NCBI RefSeq assembly: GCF_004216895.1
Contig: NZ_SGXE01000003.1
Coordinates: 124,001-188,000 of the forward strand
Reading direction: 5' to 3'
Origin: Aquimarina brevivitae
GTDB lineage: Bacteria > Bacteroidota > Bacteroidia > Flavobacteriales > Flavobacteriaceae
Length of the DNA: 64,000 nucleotides
The notes under the pieces were generated by a model. It saw nothing but the letters and a program-made list of their open reading frames with translations. It made no database searches and was not told where the DNA came from. Positions 44,582-53,724 of this stretch are shown piece after piece (position 1 is the first letter of the stretch; each line of letters starts with the position of its first letter). The position numbers were made by a program, and so were the translations under genes.

Positions 44582-46552
44582 TTACGCAGCTTTAGGCAGT
44601 GAAATATAGAATGTACTTCCTTTTCCTAACTCGCTTTCAACCTTAATTTTTCCGTTATTTAACTCTACCAATTCTTTACAAATTTTTAAACCTAATCCCG
44701 TACCTGATTCGTTCTGAGTTCCGGTGGTGGTAAAGGTATCTTCTGCAAATAACTTATGAAGGTTTGAGGGATCAATACCTACACCTGAATCCTTGAAACA
44801 TATATCATAATGATCCTCTCTTTCTATTGACTGTAAGGCAATAGTATCGCCTGGGTTACAGAATTTAATAGCATTGGCAAGTAAATTTTGAGCAACGATA
44901 GAAACCATATCCTTATCGGCATAGATCGTTGCATTTTTTAATTCATTAATTAACTTAATATCCTTTTGATCTGCTTTTGGTTTAAAAAATTCAAATTTAC
45001 TGGCAATTAAATCATTGATATCAAAGCTTACAGGATTGGCATTTAATTCATTCATTTGAGATTTTGACCAGTTCAATAAATTATTTAACATAATCCAGGT
45101 TTGATTGGTACGATTGGCTAATAATGGAATGATTTCATTAAATTCCTCTACAGAGATGGTATTCTCTTTTAGCAATTTTAAAGTACCATCTAAGCCTGAT
45201 ATTTCATTTTTAAGGTCGTGAGAGATTATAGAAAAGAGCTTATTTTTAACAAGATTAGACTCGTGTAGCTCCTTAATTAATCGTTTACGTTCTCTTCTGG
45301 AACGAATAATAAATATGGAAAACACTGCGATTATCAAAAGAACTCCAAGTGCAGAATACGTATATATCCTATACTTGAACAATTCATTTTTTGTCTTTTG
45401 TTCTTGTTTTTCTTGCTCATCTAATCGTTTCAATTGTTCTAATTCAGCCTTGTATCTTGCTTCCGCGCGTTCCATCTTATCAGAAGATAAATCTGCCATC
45501 CGTTTATCAGAAAGTTTTTGGTATTTCTTTTGCCATTCCAACGCTCCTGCAAGATTACCTCTTGCAGAATCCAACTTAGAAGTAAACTGATAATTCTTGA
45601 GCAAGGATTGAATGGCTCCAAAATCTGTAAATTCCTTTCTTGCTGCAGCAAGCAAGCGTTCAGCTTTTTTATACTTACCAGATTTCATTGCTAAATAACC
45701 CAGTTGTTGTTTATTATCTACAGCTAACATCTCATAACTTTCTTTAGCGATATCTAAGGATGTTTCATAATATTTCTTAGCTAAATCATAATCTTCTTCA
45801 TATAGTGCTACTTCTGCCATGATATTATAACTGTGCGCAATGGAAGCATCAATACTGTCTTTTTTATTTATGGCTAAGGCCTCTGGTAAAATTGCCTTTG
45901 CTTTTTTAGGTTGATTATTTTGTAAATAGATATACGCCAAATTATTCATGACCATCCCAATATTTTTTGTAAACCCAGTCTTTTTGCGCATATCGATGGC
46001 TTTCTTAAAATATTCGGCGGAAGCATCAAGATCTTGTAAACCAGCATATACATTTCCTAGGTTATTATAAACAATAACAAGACCAGAGCTATCCTTCAAC
46101 TTTTCGTAATACATTTTAGCCTCTAGTAAATAATCTGAACTTCGCTCTACGTTACCTCTTTCAAACTCCAAGACAAATCTATCGTTATATACATAGGCTA
46201 ACCCCTGTAGGTCGTTAGCTTTTTTAAAACTCTCCTCGGATTGATCAAAACTCCTGATTGCTTTTAGGTACTTTTTAGACTTTTTAAGTATACGACCTTG
46301 ATAAAGGTATGCTTCTCCCAAACCTTTGTGATACTCCATTTTTTTGCCTTGTGCTATTAAGCTAAGCGAAAGTTTTTCTGCTTTGACCAACTCGTTGGCC
46401 TTTATAAGAATTCTTAGCGAATCAATCGCCTGACTAAATTGTATAGTATCTTTGATGTTCTTAAAATTTAATTGATTTACAGCAATAGGCTTTGCCACTG
46501 CGACCAAAAAAAAGAGAAAAAAAGCGCTGATGGTAAGTAAAGATTTCTTCAT
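44582..46552 (-). CDS. TPR-containing sensor histidine kinase, paralogue 1
   Basis: 656 residues with the same order of parts as the gene at 42567: signal peptide (LTISAFFLFFLVAVAKP), periplasmic TPRs (~75-340), coiled-coil, transmembrane helix (~395-415), HisKA SIISHDLKNEISGLDG and HATPase. It is upstream, 35 bp from paralogue 2, so the two are probably co-transcribed. The N-terminal sensor halves differ more than the kinase halves, which is consistent with duplication and specialisation in sensing. Heterodimer formation is possible but unproven. Confidence 0.9.
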   Translation of the reverse strand: MKKSLLTISAFFLFFLVAVAKPIAVNQLNFKNIKDTIQFSQAIDSLRILIKANELVKAEKLSLSLIAQGKKMEYHKGLGEAYLYQGRILKKSKKYLKAIRSFDQSEESFKKANDLQGLAYVYNDRFVLEFERGNVERSSDYLLEAKMYYEKLKDSSGLVIVYNNLGNVYAGLQDLDASAEYFKKAIDMRKKTGFTKNIGMVMNNLAYIYLQNNQPKKAKAILPEALAINKKDSIDASIAHSYNIMAEVALYEEDYDLAKKYYETSLDIAKESYEMLAVDNKQQLGYLAMKSGKYKKAERLLAAARKEFTDFGAIQSLLKNYQFTSKLDSARGNLAGALEWQKKYQKLSDKRMADLSSDKMERAEARYKAELEQLKRLDEQEKQEQKTKNELFKYRIYTYSALGVLLIIAVFSIFIIRSRRERKRLIKELHESNLVKNKLFSIISHDLKNEISGLDGTLKLLKENTISVEEFNEIIPLLANRTNQTWIMLNNLLNWSKSQMNELNANPVSFDINDLIASKFEFFKPKADQKDIKLINELKNATIYADKDMVSIVAQNLLANAIKFCNPGDTIALQSIEREDHYDICFKDSGVGIDPSNLHKLFAEDTFTTTGTQNESGTGLGLKICKELVELNNGKIKVESELGKGSTFYISLPKAA

Positions 46553-46666
46553 ACCTGAAATTTACTAAAAAATAGATAAAAAACAATATTTACCCTCCAT
46601 ATTACCTAAAAAAATTAAACAAAAACAAATAGAGTAGTATTAATCTTACAAAAAAAATCGATAATA

Positions 46667-46699
46667 TAAAAAAACCGAATTCAATGATTCGGTTTTTTA
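46667..46699. terminator. Symmetric intrinsic terminator
   Basis: Perfect 10-bp stem AAAACCGAAT/ATTCGGTTTT with 6-nt loop and T runs on both strands. It lies about 100 bp beyond the stop of the hydrolase at 46802 and upstream of the kinase pair. Confidence 0.8.
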
Positions 46700-46801
46700 C
46701 CTTGCTTCATTATTGTCGAATGTACATTCTAAAGGATATCTTCATTTAAAGCTAAAATACGTTCGATCATTCTGTACATTTAAAAAATAGTTTTGTACCA
46801 A

Positions 46802-48652
46802 CTATTTTTCTAACACAAATACTTCAATTGCTGAATCTTCATAGACCGAATGCGTCTGTTTTTTAAAATCAGATGCCTTTGCTTTAAAAATGTTGTCCAC
46901 ATAGGTCTGTGGATTAAGGTCAATATAAGGAAACCAGGTGCTTTGTACCTGTACTTGTATCTTGTGACCCTTTTTAAAGGTATGATATACATCCTGTAGT
47001 TTTATAGTAACATCAGTTTTTTGATTAGGCACAAATGGTTCTGGTTTGCTAAAGTCATTTCTAAAACGACCTCTAAGTACTTCGCTTCTTACCATCATAT
47101 GATAATTAGACATCTTAAGATATTCTTGAGTTTCTTCGAAGTCTTCCGCATCCGGTGGGTAAACATCTATTACTTTTACTACCCAATCAGCAGCTGTGCC
47201 TGTGGTTGCTACCTTTAGTTTGGCCAAGATTTCTCCAGATAAGGTTATATCTTCATCTAACACAGGAGTCTCAAATACTAAAACATCAGGTCTCCTGGCT
47301 GCAAATCGCTGGTCATCGGTCATATACTTTCGTGGAGTAAATACCATTTTAATATCTTCTGAGTAAGGCACTGGCTTTTTAGGATCACTGATAAATTCAG
47401 TAGATCCTGCTCCAGGCTTGTCTGTTAAATTTGAATTGGAGAGGTACATTGTTTTTTTAGCTGCTTTTTTTGGAGGCCACTCACTAAAGCTATCCCATTG
47501 CATGGTACCAGTGTTAAAAATTTTCACTTCCGGAAGACCGGTTTCGCCATTGGCTGGTCCTTTAAGAAAATGATTGAAAAATGATGTTTCGATATTTTTC
47601 TGAAAATCTAATGAAATATCATCTCCAAAATAGATATTACCTATCGCTTGTCGTTTTTTAGTACGTGCCCAATCACCGTGACTCCAAGGTCCAAAAACCA
47701 TAGTGTTATACGTATCACTATTTTCTTCAATTTTCTCATAGGTTTCAAAAGGACCATATAAATCCTCAGCATCAAACAAACCTCCCACTACCATAACTGC
47801 AGGCTTAATATCCTTTAAATGCTGAATGATCCCTCTTTTCTGCCAAAACTCATCATAATTGGGGTGCTCCTTTAATTGTGTCCAAAAAACATTATCCTCT
47901 TTATAATAGGCGTCTAAATTACTTAACGGTCCGGCATCTAAGAAAAACTGATATTGGTCCTTGGTTTTTAATTCCGGAAAAGTATACCAACTCTCTGCAG
48001 TAGGTTGTGTTTTTTCATAACCAAATACAGCTGTCGCTCTCCAGTAGCTTAATAAATAGGCTCCATTATGATGAAAATCATCAAAGAAAAAATCCCCGAT
48101 ACAAGCTTGTGGCGAAACCGCCTTTAAAGCCGGATGCGCATCTAACAAACTATAAGTAGCATAAAATCCTGGATAAGATATTCCCCAGATCCCCACTTTT
48201 CCATTGTTGTTATTCACATTGTTAACCAACCAATCTATCGTATCATAAGTATCACTGGCCTCATCCACTTCTTTTCCTTTTTTATTGGGGATATAGGCTC
48301 TCATATTATCATAGGTACCCTCACTCATCCAACGGCCTCTTACGTCCTGATATACAATGATATTTCCTTCTTTCATTAAAAATTCATTAGGACCAATTTT
48401 TGATCTGAATTGATCTTTGCCATAAGGTCTGGAACTATAAGGAGTTCGCTGCATCAATATCGGATACTGCTTGGAAGTATCCTTTGGAGAGTATATTGTA
48501 GTATGCAGTTTTACTCCATCTCGCATTTCGATATTAACTTCTGTCTTGGTATAATAATCCTGTACCTGGTAATCTGTTATGTCTTGAGCACAGGCAGTCA
48601 ATACCCACGATATAAAAAGTAGGGTAATGACTAATGATTTATTTGATCGCAT
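46802..48652 (-). CDS. CocE/NonD-family serine hydrolase, exported
   Basis: About 616 residues from the ATG at 48652 (MRSNKSLVITLLFISWVLTA), which gives a signal peptide with Cys21 as possible lipid site. The X-Pro dipeptidyl-peptidase S15 fold covers ~40-370: QDVRGRWMSEG near 107, the nucleophile elbow GIWGISYPGFYA near 157 (Ser of GISYPG), catalytic Asp in VGGLFDAEDLYGP near 295, and His in FGPWSHGDWAR near 322. A C-terminal jelly-roll (PepX_C) follows. Family members hydrolyse acyl or peptide bonds (cocaine esterase, glutaryl-7-ACA acylase, alpha-amino acid ester hydrolase). The real substrate is unknown. Confidence 0.9.
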   Translation of the reverse strand: MRSNKSLVITLLFISWVLTACAQDITDYQVQDYYTKTEVNIEMRDGVKLHTTIYSPKDTSKQYPILMQRTPYSSRPYGKDQFRSKIGPNEFLMKEGNIIVYQDVRGRWMSEGTYDNMRAYIPNKKGKEVDEASDTYDTIDWLVNNVNNNNGKVGIWGISYPGFYATYSLLDAHPALKAVSPQACIGDFFFDDFHHNGAYLLSYWRATAVFGYEKTQPTAESWYTFPELKTKDQYQFFLDAGPLSNLDAYYKEDNVFWTQLKEHPNYDEFWQKRGIIQHLKDIKPAVMVVGGLFDAEDLYGPFETYEKIEENSDTYNTMVFGPWSHGDWARTKKRQAIGNIYFGDDISLDFQKNIETSFFNHFLKGPANGETGLPEVKIFNTGTMQWDSFSEWPPKKAAKKTMYLSNSNLTDKPGAGSTEFISDPKKPVPYSEDIKMVFTPRKYMTDDQRFAARRPDVLVFETPVLDEDITLSGEILAKLKVATTGTAADWVVKVIDVYPPDAEDFEETQEYLKMSNYHMMVRSEVLRGRFRNDFSKPEPFVPNQKTDVTIKLQDVYHTFKKGHKIQVQVQSTWFPYIDLNPQTYVDNIFKAKASDFKKQTHSVYEDSAIEVFVLEK

Positions 48653-48750
48653 GAAATTTATTTTAATTAAAGGCATAAGATATAAAAATGCCTTAGCTGC
48701 TCTTTTTCAATTAAGGAGATTTTAACAGGAAAGTACAAGGAATAGCGGTC

Positions 48751-49524
48751 TTATTTTGATTGTATCAAACGAGTTAACTTTGTTACAATAGTGCGGGGAA
48801 TAAATCGTGTTGTAAATAGTAATAATTTGTTTTTCCATCCGTGTACGGCCACTGTTTTACCTTTCATCATTGCTTTGTAGCCGTATTCTGCTACCGTTTT
48901 TGAAGAAGGTAAGTTCGAACTCTTAAAAAGCTTACTATCTTTCATATTAGCGACTTCTGAAAATGAGCTTTTCGTTGCTCCTGGGCATAGCGCGGTAACT
49001 GTAATATTTGTATCGTTCAACTCATTGGCTATAGCTTCAGAAAAATGAAGTACAAAAGCCTTTGTAGCATAGTATATAGCCATTAATGGACCTGGCATAA
49101 AAGCAGCTACTGAGGCAACATTTAAGATTTTGCCGTTATTGTGACTCAGCATAGACGGTAAATATAACTTGGTTAGTTGTGTAAGGGCAATAATATTAAG
49201 ATCAATCATTGCCTTTTCCTTTTCCCAATCATTTTCGCTAAACTTTCCAAAGTCACCAAATCCAGCATTATTCACTAAATAATCCACGGTAATTTCATTA
49301 GATGTCGTTGTTTCAAAAACTTCTTTAGCTGCATCGGGTTTGGTGAGATCCTTAATAATCAAAAACACTGCAATTGGGTACTCCGATTCTAAGGTTGCTT
49401 TGATTTTTTGTAGTTTTTCTTCACTCCTGGCTACAAGGACCAAATTTATGTTGTGCCGCGCAAAAACTATTGCCAACTCTAATCCAATTCCGCTTGAAGC
49501 CCCTGTAATTAACGCTGTGTTCAT
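48751..49524 (-). CDS. Short-chain dehydrogenase/reductase
   Basis: 257 residues. Cofactor motif TGASSGIGLELA at residues ~7-18, NNAGFGDFG near 86, catalytic Ser in NVASVAAFMPG near 137, and YATKAF with Tyr and Lys near 150. Arg near residue 33 (VARSEEK) favours NADP(H). Substrate unknown; it is of the classical DltE/YqjQ-like type. Its start overlaps the dsbD stop (TGATG), so it is the last gene of the tilS-dsbD unit. Confidence 0.9.
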   Translation of the reverse strand: MNTALITGASSGIGLELAIVFARHNINLVLVARSEEKLQKIKATLESEYPIAVFLIIKDLTKPDAAKEVFETTTSNEITVDYLVNNAGFGDFGKFSENDWEKEKAMIDLNIIALTQLTKLYLPSMLSHNNGKILNVASVAAFMPGPLMAIYYATKAFVLHFSEAIANELNDTNITVTALCPGATKSSFSEVANMKDSKLFKSSNLPSSKTVAEYGYKAMMKGKTVAVHGWKNKLLLFTTRFIPRTIVTKLTRLIQSK

Positions 49525-51545
49525 CAGTTGGCTGATTGAAAATTGAATAACGGCGAAGGTTGCTTTTCCTTAAATCTTTTAAGCCCTTGTTGTAGCCAAT
49601 CCAAATATTCCGTAGCCTCAGGTGTATAAGCTGTAGTTGTGTTTAAAAGATTAAACTGGCTATCTATTAAGACATAAAACGGTTGAGAATTATTCTTGAA
49701 ATTCAGCGTTTGGAAAGTAGCCCACTTATCCCCTACCGTTCTAATTTTTTTAATACTACCGTCTTGTTTTACATAGTTAAATTGTTCCTCTTTACTGAGT
49801 TTTTCTCTATCGTCTACATAAAGTGAAATTAACACATAGTCTTCTTTGAGGGTTTGCATCACCTCTGGATAACTCCAAACCTGCTCTTCCATCTTTCGAC
49901 AATTAACACACGCCCAACCCGTAAAATCAATCATAATCGGCTTGTTTTGAGCTTTGGCCGCTTGTAAACCCTTTTCAAAATCCATATAAGCATTTAGACC
50001 TAAAGGTCCGTGCGTTTCTTTGTCATAAATACTATAAAACAAAGGAGGTGGAAAACCACTTAGTAATTTTAAGTTGGCGTATGCTGTATTCGTTAAACCT
50101 GGTATTAAATACAAGACAAATAATAAAGATATCACTCCAAAGGATTTTCTCCCAGTACTCAATTTACCCTTCGGACCATCGTGCGGAAAACGTATAACAC
50201 CAAAAAGGTAAAGGGCTAAAGCAATACCAACGAGTATCCAAATCCCAATAAAAATTTCTCTTTTCAAAATACCCCAGTGTTCCACCAAATCTGCATTGGA
50301 CAAAAACTTGAAAGCAAGTCCCAGCTCTATAAAGCCTAAAACCACCTTTACGGTATTTAACCAACCACCACTTTTTGGTAAGGAATTCAGCCAATTAGGA
50401 AACAGGGCAAATAAAGCAAAAGGTAAGGCCAAGGCAAGTCCAAAACCACCCATACCAAAACTTAGCTGAATAGCACCTCCATCTGTACTTAAGGATCCTC
50501 CTAAAAGCGATCCTAATATAGGACCGGTGCATGAAAATGAAACCAAAGCCAGTACTAGTGCCATAAAGAAGATACCAATCACACCACCTACTGCATTCGC
50601 CTTACTGTCTAGTGCATTACTCCAGGATGAAGGCAATGTAATTTCATAATATCCAAAAAAGGAAAATGCAAAAGCGATAAAAATGACGAAAAATATAATG
50701 TTTAAGGTAACATTGGTTGAAATATTATTTAGAATTTCTGGATCAACAGAATCCAACAAGTGGAAAGGTAGACTTAACAGTACATAAATTGCAAAAATAA
50801 AAAATCCATATAAGATAGCGTTTATGGTTCCTTTTCTTTTATTCTTAGCCCCTTTAGTAAAAAAGGAAACTGTTAATGGTATCATTGGGAATACACATGG
50901 TGTTAAAAGTGCAATTAAGCCCCCAACAAACCCCAGTAAGAAAATTGTAAGATAACTTTGATCCGCAACCTCTTCGGTGAGATACTTCTCTTTACCCTGT
51001 ATATCAATTAGTAAAGCTTCAGACTTCTGTTTGTCTCTATCGGACACCTCAGTTTCTGCAGGAATAATAGACTCCTGATCACCACTAAGACTAAAAATAA
51101 ACTCTACTTGATCTGGTGGTAAACATTTTTCATCATCACATACCCCAAATTCAACTGAGGCTTTAATAGATTGAAGGGATGGATCTAATACTTTAATTTT
51201 TTGAGTAAAAAGCGCGTGATCTTCAAAATATTTGATATCCATTTCAAAGACCTTATCAAATTTCTGGATTCCTTCGGGTTCTATGGTTTTGCCGATGAGT
51301 TCAAAAGCGCCATTATCATTATAATACGTAAATTCAGTCGGTGTTGGTGCAATTTCATCTGTTGCTGCTTCTTCTTGAGAATAGAGATGCCATCCCTTTT
51401 CAAGGGTAGCTTCAAATTTTAGTACATAGGTACTGTCATCAATTTTTTCAAATGAATTTGTCCAGGATATGGGATTAAATACCTGAGCGTAGGTGGTCAA
51501 ACTAAATAGTACTGAGATTAAAAATGTGGTAATATATTTCATCAT
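49524..51545 (-). CDS. dsbD: Thiol:disulfide interchange protein DsbD
   Basis: Carries reducing power from cytoplasmic thioredoxin to the periplasm. 673 residues (start 51545, or the next Met at 51542). A signal peptide precedes the N-terminal DsbD-alpha domain, with Cys pair region FGVCDDEKCLPPDQ near 135. Eight transmembrane helices (~200-480) hold LLTPCVFPMIP and FSCTGPILGS, the membrane Cys pair. The C-terminal thioredoxin-like domain has WACVNCRKME near 555. Start overlaps the tilS stop (ATGA), so translation is coupled. Confidence 0.92.
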   Translation of the reverse strand: MMKYITTFLISVLFSLTTYAQVFNPISWTNSFEKIDDSTYVLKFEATLEKGWHLYSQEEAATDEIAPTPTEFTYYNDNGAFELIGKTIEPEGIQKFDKVFEMDIKYFEDHALFTQKIKVLDPSLQSIKASVEFGVCDDEKCLPPDQVEFIFSLSGDQESIIPAETEVSDRDKQKSEALLIDIQGKEKYLTEEVADQSYLTIFLLGFVGGLIALLTPCVFPMIPLTVSFFTKGAKNKRKGTINAILYGFFIFAIYVLLSLPFHLLDSVDPEILNNISTNVTLNIIFFVIFIAFAFSFFGYYEITLPSSWSNALDSKANAVGGVIGIFFMALVLALVSFSCTGPILGSLLGGSLSTDGGAIQLSFGMGGFGLALALPFALFALFPNWLNSLPKSGGWLNTVKVVLGFIELGLAFKFLSNADLVEHWGILKREIFIGIWILVGIALALYLFGVIRFPHDGPKGKLSTGRKSFGVISLLFVLYLIPGLTNTAYANLKLLSGFPPPLFYSIYDKETHGPLGLNAYMDFEKGLQAAKAQNKPIMIDFTGWACVNCRKMEEQVWSYPEVMQTLKEDYVLISLYVDDREKLSKEEQFNYVKQDGSIKKIRTVGDKWATFQTLNFKNNSQPFYVLIDSQFNLLNTTTAYTPEATEYLDWLQQGLKRFKEKQPSPLFNFQSAN

Positions 51546-52864
51546 TTGTTTACTGTAACTTTTACTATTTCTGTTGTATTTGAGGTAACTTTATAACGAT
51601 CATCAGGCCTATGTCCAATCACCCAAATAATGTCATCGCCAGCGCATAATAACCAAATTTTTTCCTTATCCAAAACGGATAGCTTTTCGTCCTTAAAATA
51701 CTTACTCAGCTTTTTCTTCCCTTTCATTCCTAATGGATAAAAATAGTCTCCTTCTTTCCATTTTCTTACAAGCAAAGGGTACTTTAACTTTTTCTTATCA
51801 AAATAAGCAACGGAACGGTTTCTATCTTGAATTTGAGAAACTACTTCAAATTTCAAAGTACCTGGTTGGATCATCACTAAGTCTTCATCTTCAGTGATCA
51901 AATAAGAACTGCCGCCAGTATGATGAACCTTTTCAAAGCTGTCTAACAAAAGAAAATCCCGGTCTTTAATCAATCGATGGGTATCTGATACAATCTGTTT
52001 TCCGGGTTGCGCCGTGACCAAATCAAATACATCATTCCAAGCGGTAAATCCAAAATCTTTTAAGACATAAAACAATATATCTTTGGGATTACCTTCTGCT
52101 TCTATTGCAGAAATCTTGATTTTAAGAACCCCATTGTCTTGTTTGTCAAATAAGCTATGTTGTAATTCAGCAGCTCTATTTTTAATAAAATTCTCAGCGT
52201 TTTGAAGGTTTTGAAGGGTCTGACCAAAGTTTTTTAGAAATGAAGGCGTCGTTTCTTTTAGCTTAGGTATGACTTCTAACCGCAGTTTATTTCTTAAATA
52301 TTTATTCGACTGGTTACTACTATCTTCTCTCCACATCCAACCCTTTGCAGTTGCCAAGGCTTTAATTTCATCTTTGGAGAATAGTAAAAGTGGTCGTATT
52401 ACTTGCTCGTTAATAATGGGAATTCCTGTTAATCCCTCTAAACCCGTTCCGCGCGATAGGTTTATTAAAAAAGTCTCTAAATCATCATCTAAATGATGCG
52501 CCGTCGCTATATAATCGTAATCGTATTGTTCTGACAATGCCCTGAACCAATTGTACCGAAGTTCTCTTGCGGCCATTTGTATGGATATTTGATTATTATC
52601 AGCGTAACTAATGGTATCGAAGTCTTTGGCAAAAAAAGGAACGGAAAGTTGATGTGCCAATTTATGCACAAACGATTCATCGCCATCACTCTCGCTATCC
52701 CTTAACTTAAAATTACAATGCGCTATGCCAATTGCCTTGCAATGTTGATGCAATAGCCTGGTTAACACTACACTATCCAGACCACCACTACACGCGATTA
52801 GGACCTTTCTATTTTTGATGAAGGCAAAAGAATTCTTTATGTGATTTGCAAATTGTGTTTCCAA
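51542..52864 (-). CDS. tilS: tRNA(Ile)-lysidine synthase
   Basis: Modifies C34 of the tRNA(Ile) CAU anticodon to lysidine; essential in most bacteria. 440 residues. PP-loop motif ACSGGLDSVVL at ~24-34, followed by GIAHCNFKLRDSESDGDE, IATAHHLDDDLETFL near 130 and RPLLLFSKDE near 170. The C-terminal TilS domains include a PLGMKGKKKLSKYFKDEK stretch. First gene of the operon with dsbD and the SDR; a -7 box lies 23 bp upstream of the start. Confidence 0.94.
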   Translation of the reverse strand: METQFANHIKNSFAFIKNRKVLIACSGGLDSVVLTRLLHQHCKAIGIAHCNFKLRDSESDGDESFVHKLAHQLSVPFFAKDFDTISYADNNQISIQMAARELRYNWFRALSEQYDYDYIATAHHLDDDLETFLINLSRGTGLEGLTGIPIINEQVIRPLLLFSKDEIKALATAKGWMWREDSSNQSNKYLRNKLRLEVIPKLKETTPSFLKNFGQTLQNLQNAENFIKNRAAELQHSLFDKQDNGVLKIKISAIEAEGNPKDILFYVLKDFGFTAWNDVFDLVTAQPGKQIVSDTHRLIKDRDFLLLDSFEKVHHTGGSSYLITEDEDLVMIQPGTLKFEVVSQIQDRNRSVAYFDKKKLKYPLLVRKWKEGDYFYPLGMKGKKKLSKYFKDEKLSVLDKEKIWLLCAGDDIIWVIGHRPDDRYKVTSNTTEIVKVTVNK

Positions 52865-52886
52865 TCATCAAGGATTACTACATTGT

Positions 52887-52894
52887 CAAAGATA
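52887..52894 (-). promoter_or_regulatory. -7 box upstream of tilS
   Basis: Minus-strand TATCTTTG, full match to TAnnTTTG, 22 bp upstream of the tilS ATG. No clear TTG -33 element at the expected distance. Confidence 0.45.
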
Positions 52895-52968
52895 CGTTTA
52901 TTATACCACCCCGTAAAATGGCTATATTTTATTTTTTAGTGCTGAAAATCAAGTTTTTAACACGAAAA

Positions 52969-52976
52969 TAGATTTG
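52969..52976 (+). promoter_or_regulatory. -7 box upstream of the sigma-like gene
   Basis: TAGATTTG, full match to TAnnTTTG, 38 bp upstream of the ATG at 53015. A -33 TTG is not evident. Confidence 0.45.
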
Positions 52977-53014
52977 TTTTGTTTATTTTTAGTAAACTCT
53001 TAAACTTCCATCGT

Positions 53015-53713
53015 ATGAAAAGGATTAATGATTTACAGAAGTACTTTAGAGTGGGGCAAAAAGACTTCAACAAAAGATTACTCTCCGTCGTACCTCACCT
53101 ACACCCCTACATTAAACATCGATTATACATCGCGGAACACACTGGGATACTACCTCGAAACATGTATTGTTCTAATGGAATTATAGACGATGCGATTGTA
53201 CAATTGTATGATAGTAATGAGCTTATAGAAGATAACTTGTGTAGCCTAGAATTAAAGCTTTTTAGTATTACAGATAAAATCATTGACGACTTATATGCTA
53301 AGGAAGGCTGGCATCAACAGAGTGTGAGTACTAATGGTATTCTAAAAGCAGAAATGAAACAGCTGGAAGAATCTTATAGCGTTGATGCGGATAATGAATA
53401 TATTATGAATGAAGAGCTAAATGATATTTGCTATCATCAAAACAAGGAACGTAAAGCACCTTTTATCTATGATGATACGGATTCTGAAATCTTAAAGATT
53501 GTAGCTAAAACCGAACCTGAAAACCGAAACAAGCAGCGCCTTTTAGGGAAATTTTATAGTTGGTTACCTATCAACACCTCTAAAATCATCGATCTTTTTG
53601 TTTTTGGTAAGCTGAATTTTGATGAAATCGCGACTGTTGTGGGTGCCACATCACAAGAGGTTAAAGAAACCATTATTACTGTTAGAAAAAGTTTTAGGCG
53701 TAATTTGGTGTAA
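53015..53713 (+). CDS. Sigma-70-like / helix-turn-helix protein of unknown role
   Basis: About 232 residues from the ATG at 53015. The promoter box at 52969 excludes little, but the upstream 12 residues look non-native. The C-terminal ~40 residues (LNFDEIATVVGATSQEVKETI, then TVRKSFRRNL) resemble the region 4 helix-turn-helix of sigma-70 proteins. The N-terminal ~80 residues (RLLSVVPHLHPYIKHRLYIAE) could be a diverged region 2, and the acidic middle links them. It may be an unusual sigma factor or a degenerate relative; I cannot name a family with certainty. It is convergent with pabB, 11 bp away. Confidence 0.6.
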   Translation: MKRINDLQKYFRVGQKDFNKRLLSVVPHLHPYIKHRLYIAEHTGILPRNMYCSNGIIDDAIVQLYDSNELIEDNLCSLELKLFSITDKIIDDLYAKEGWHQQSVSTNGILKAEMKQLEESYSVDADNEYIMNEELNDICYHQNKERKAPFIYDDTDSEILKIVAKTEPENRNKQRLLGKFYSWLPINTSKIIDLFVFGKLNFDEIATVVGATSQEVKETIITVRKSFRRNLV

Positions 53714-53724
53714 ATAAAGCTGCT

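Noticed and set aside
45315..45651. Several overlapping frames inside the TPR kinase genes
   Set aside because: They are shadows with Ser/Leu/Phe-rich translation and recur in both paralogues because the parent genes are similar.
48668..48694. AAGGCAT/ATGCCTT hairpin upstream of the CocE-like gene
   Set aside because: It is short and in AT-rich sequence; there is not enough to call a riboswitch or terminator.
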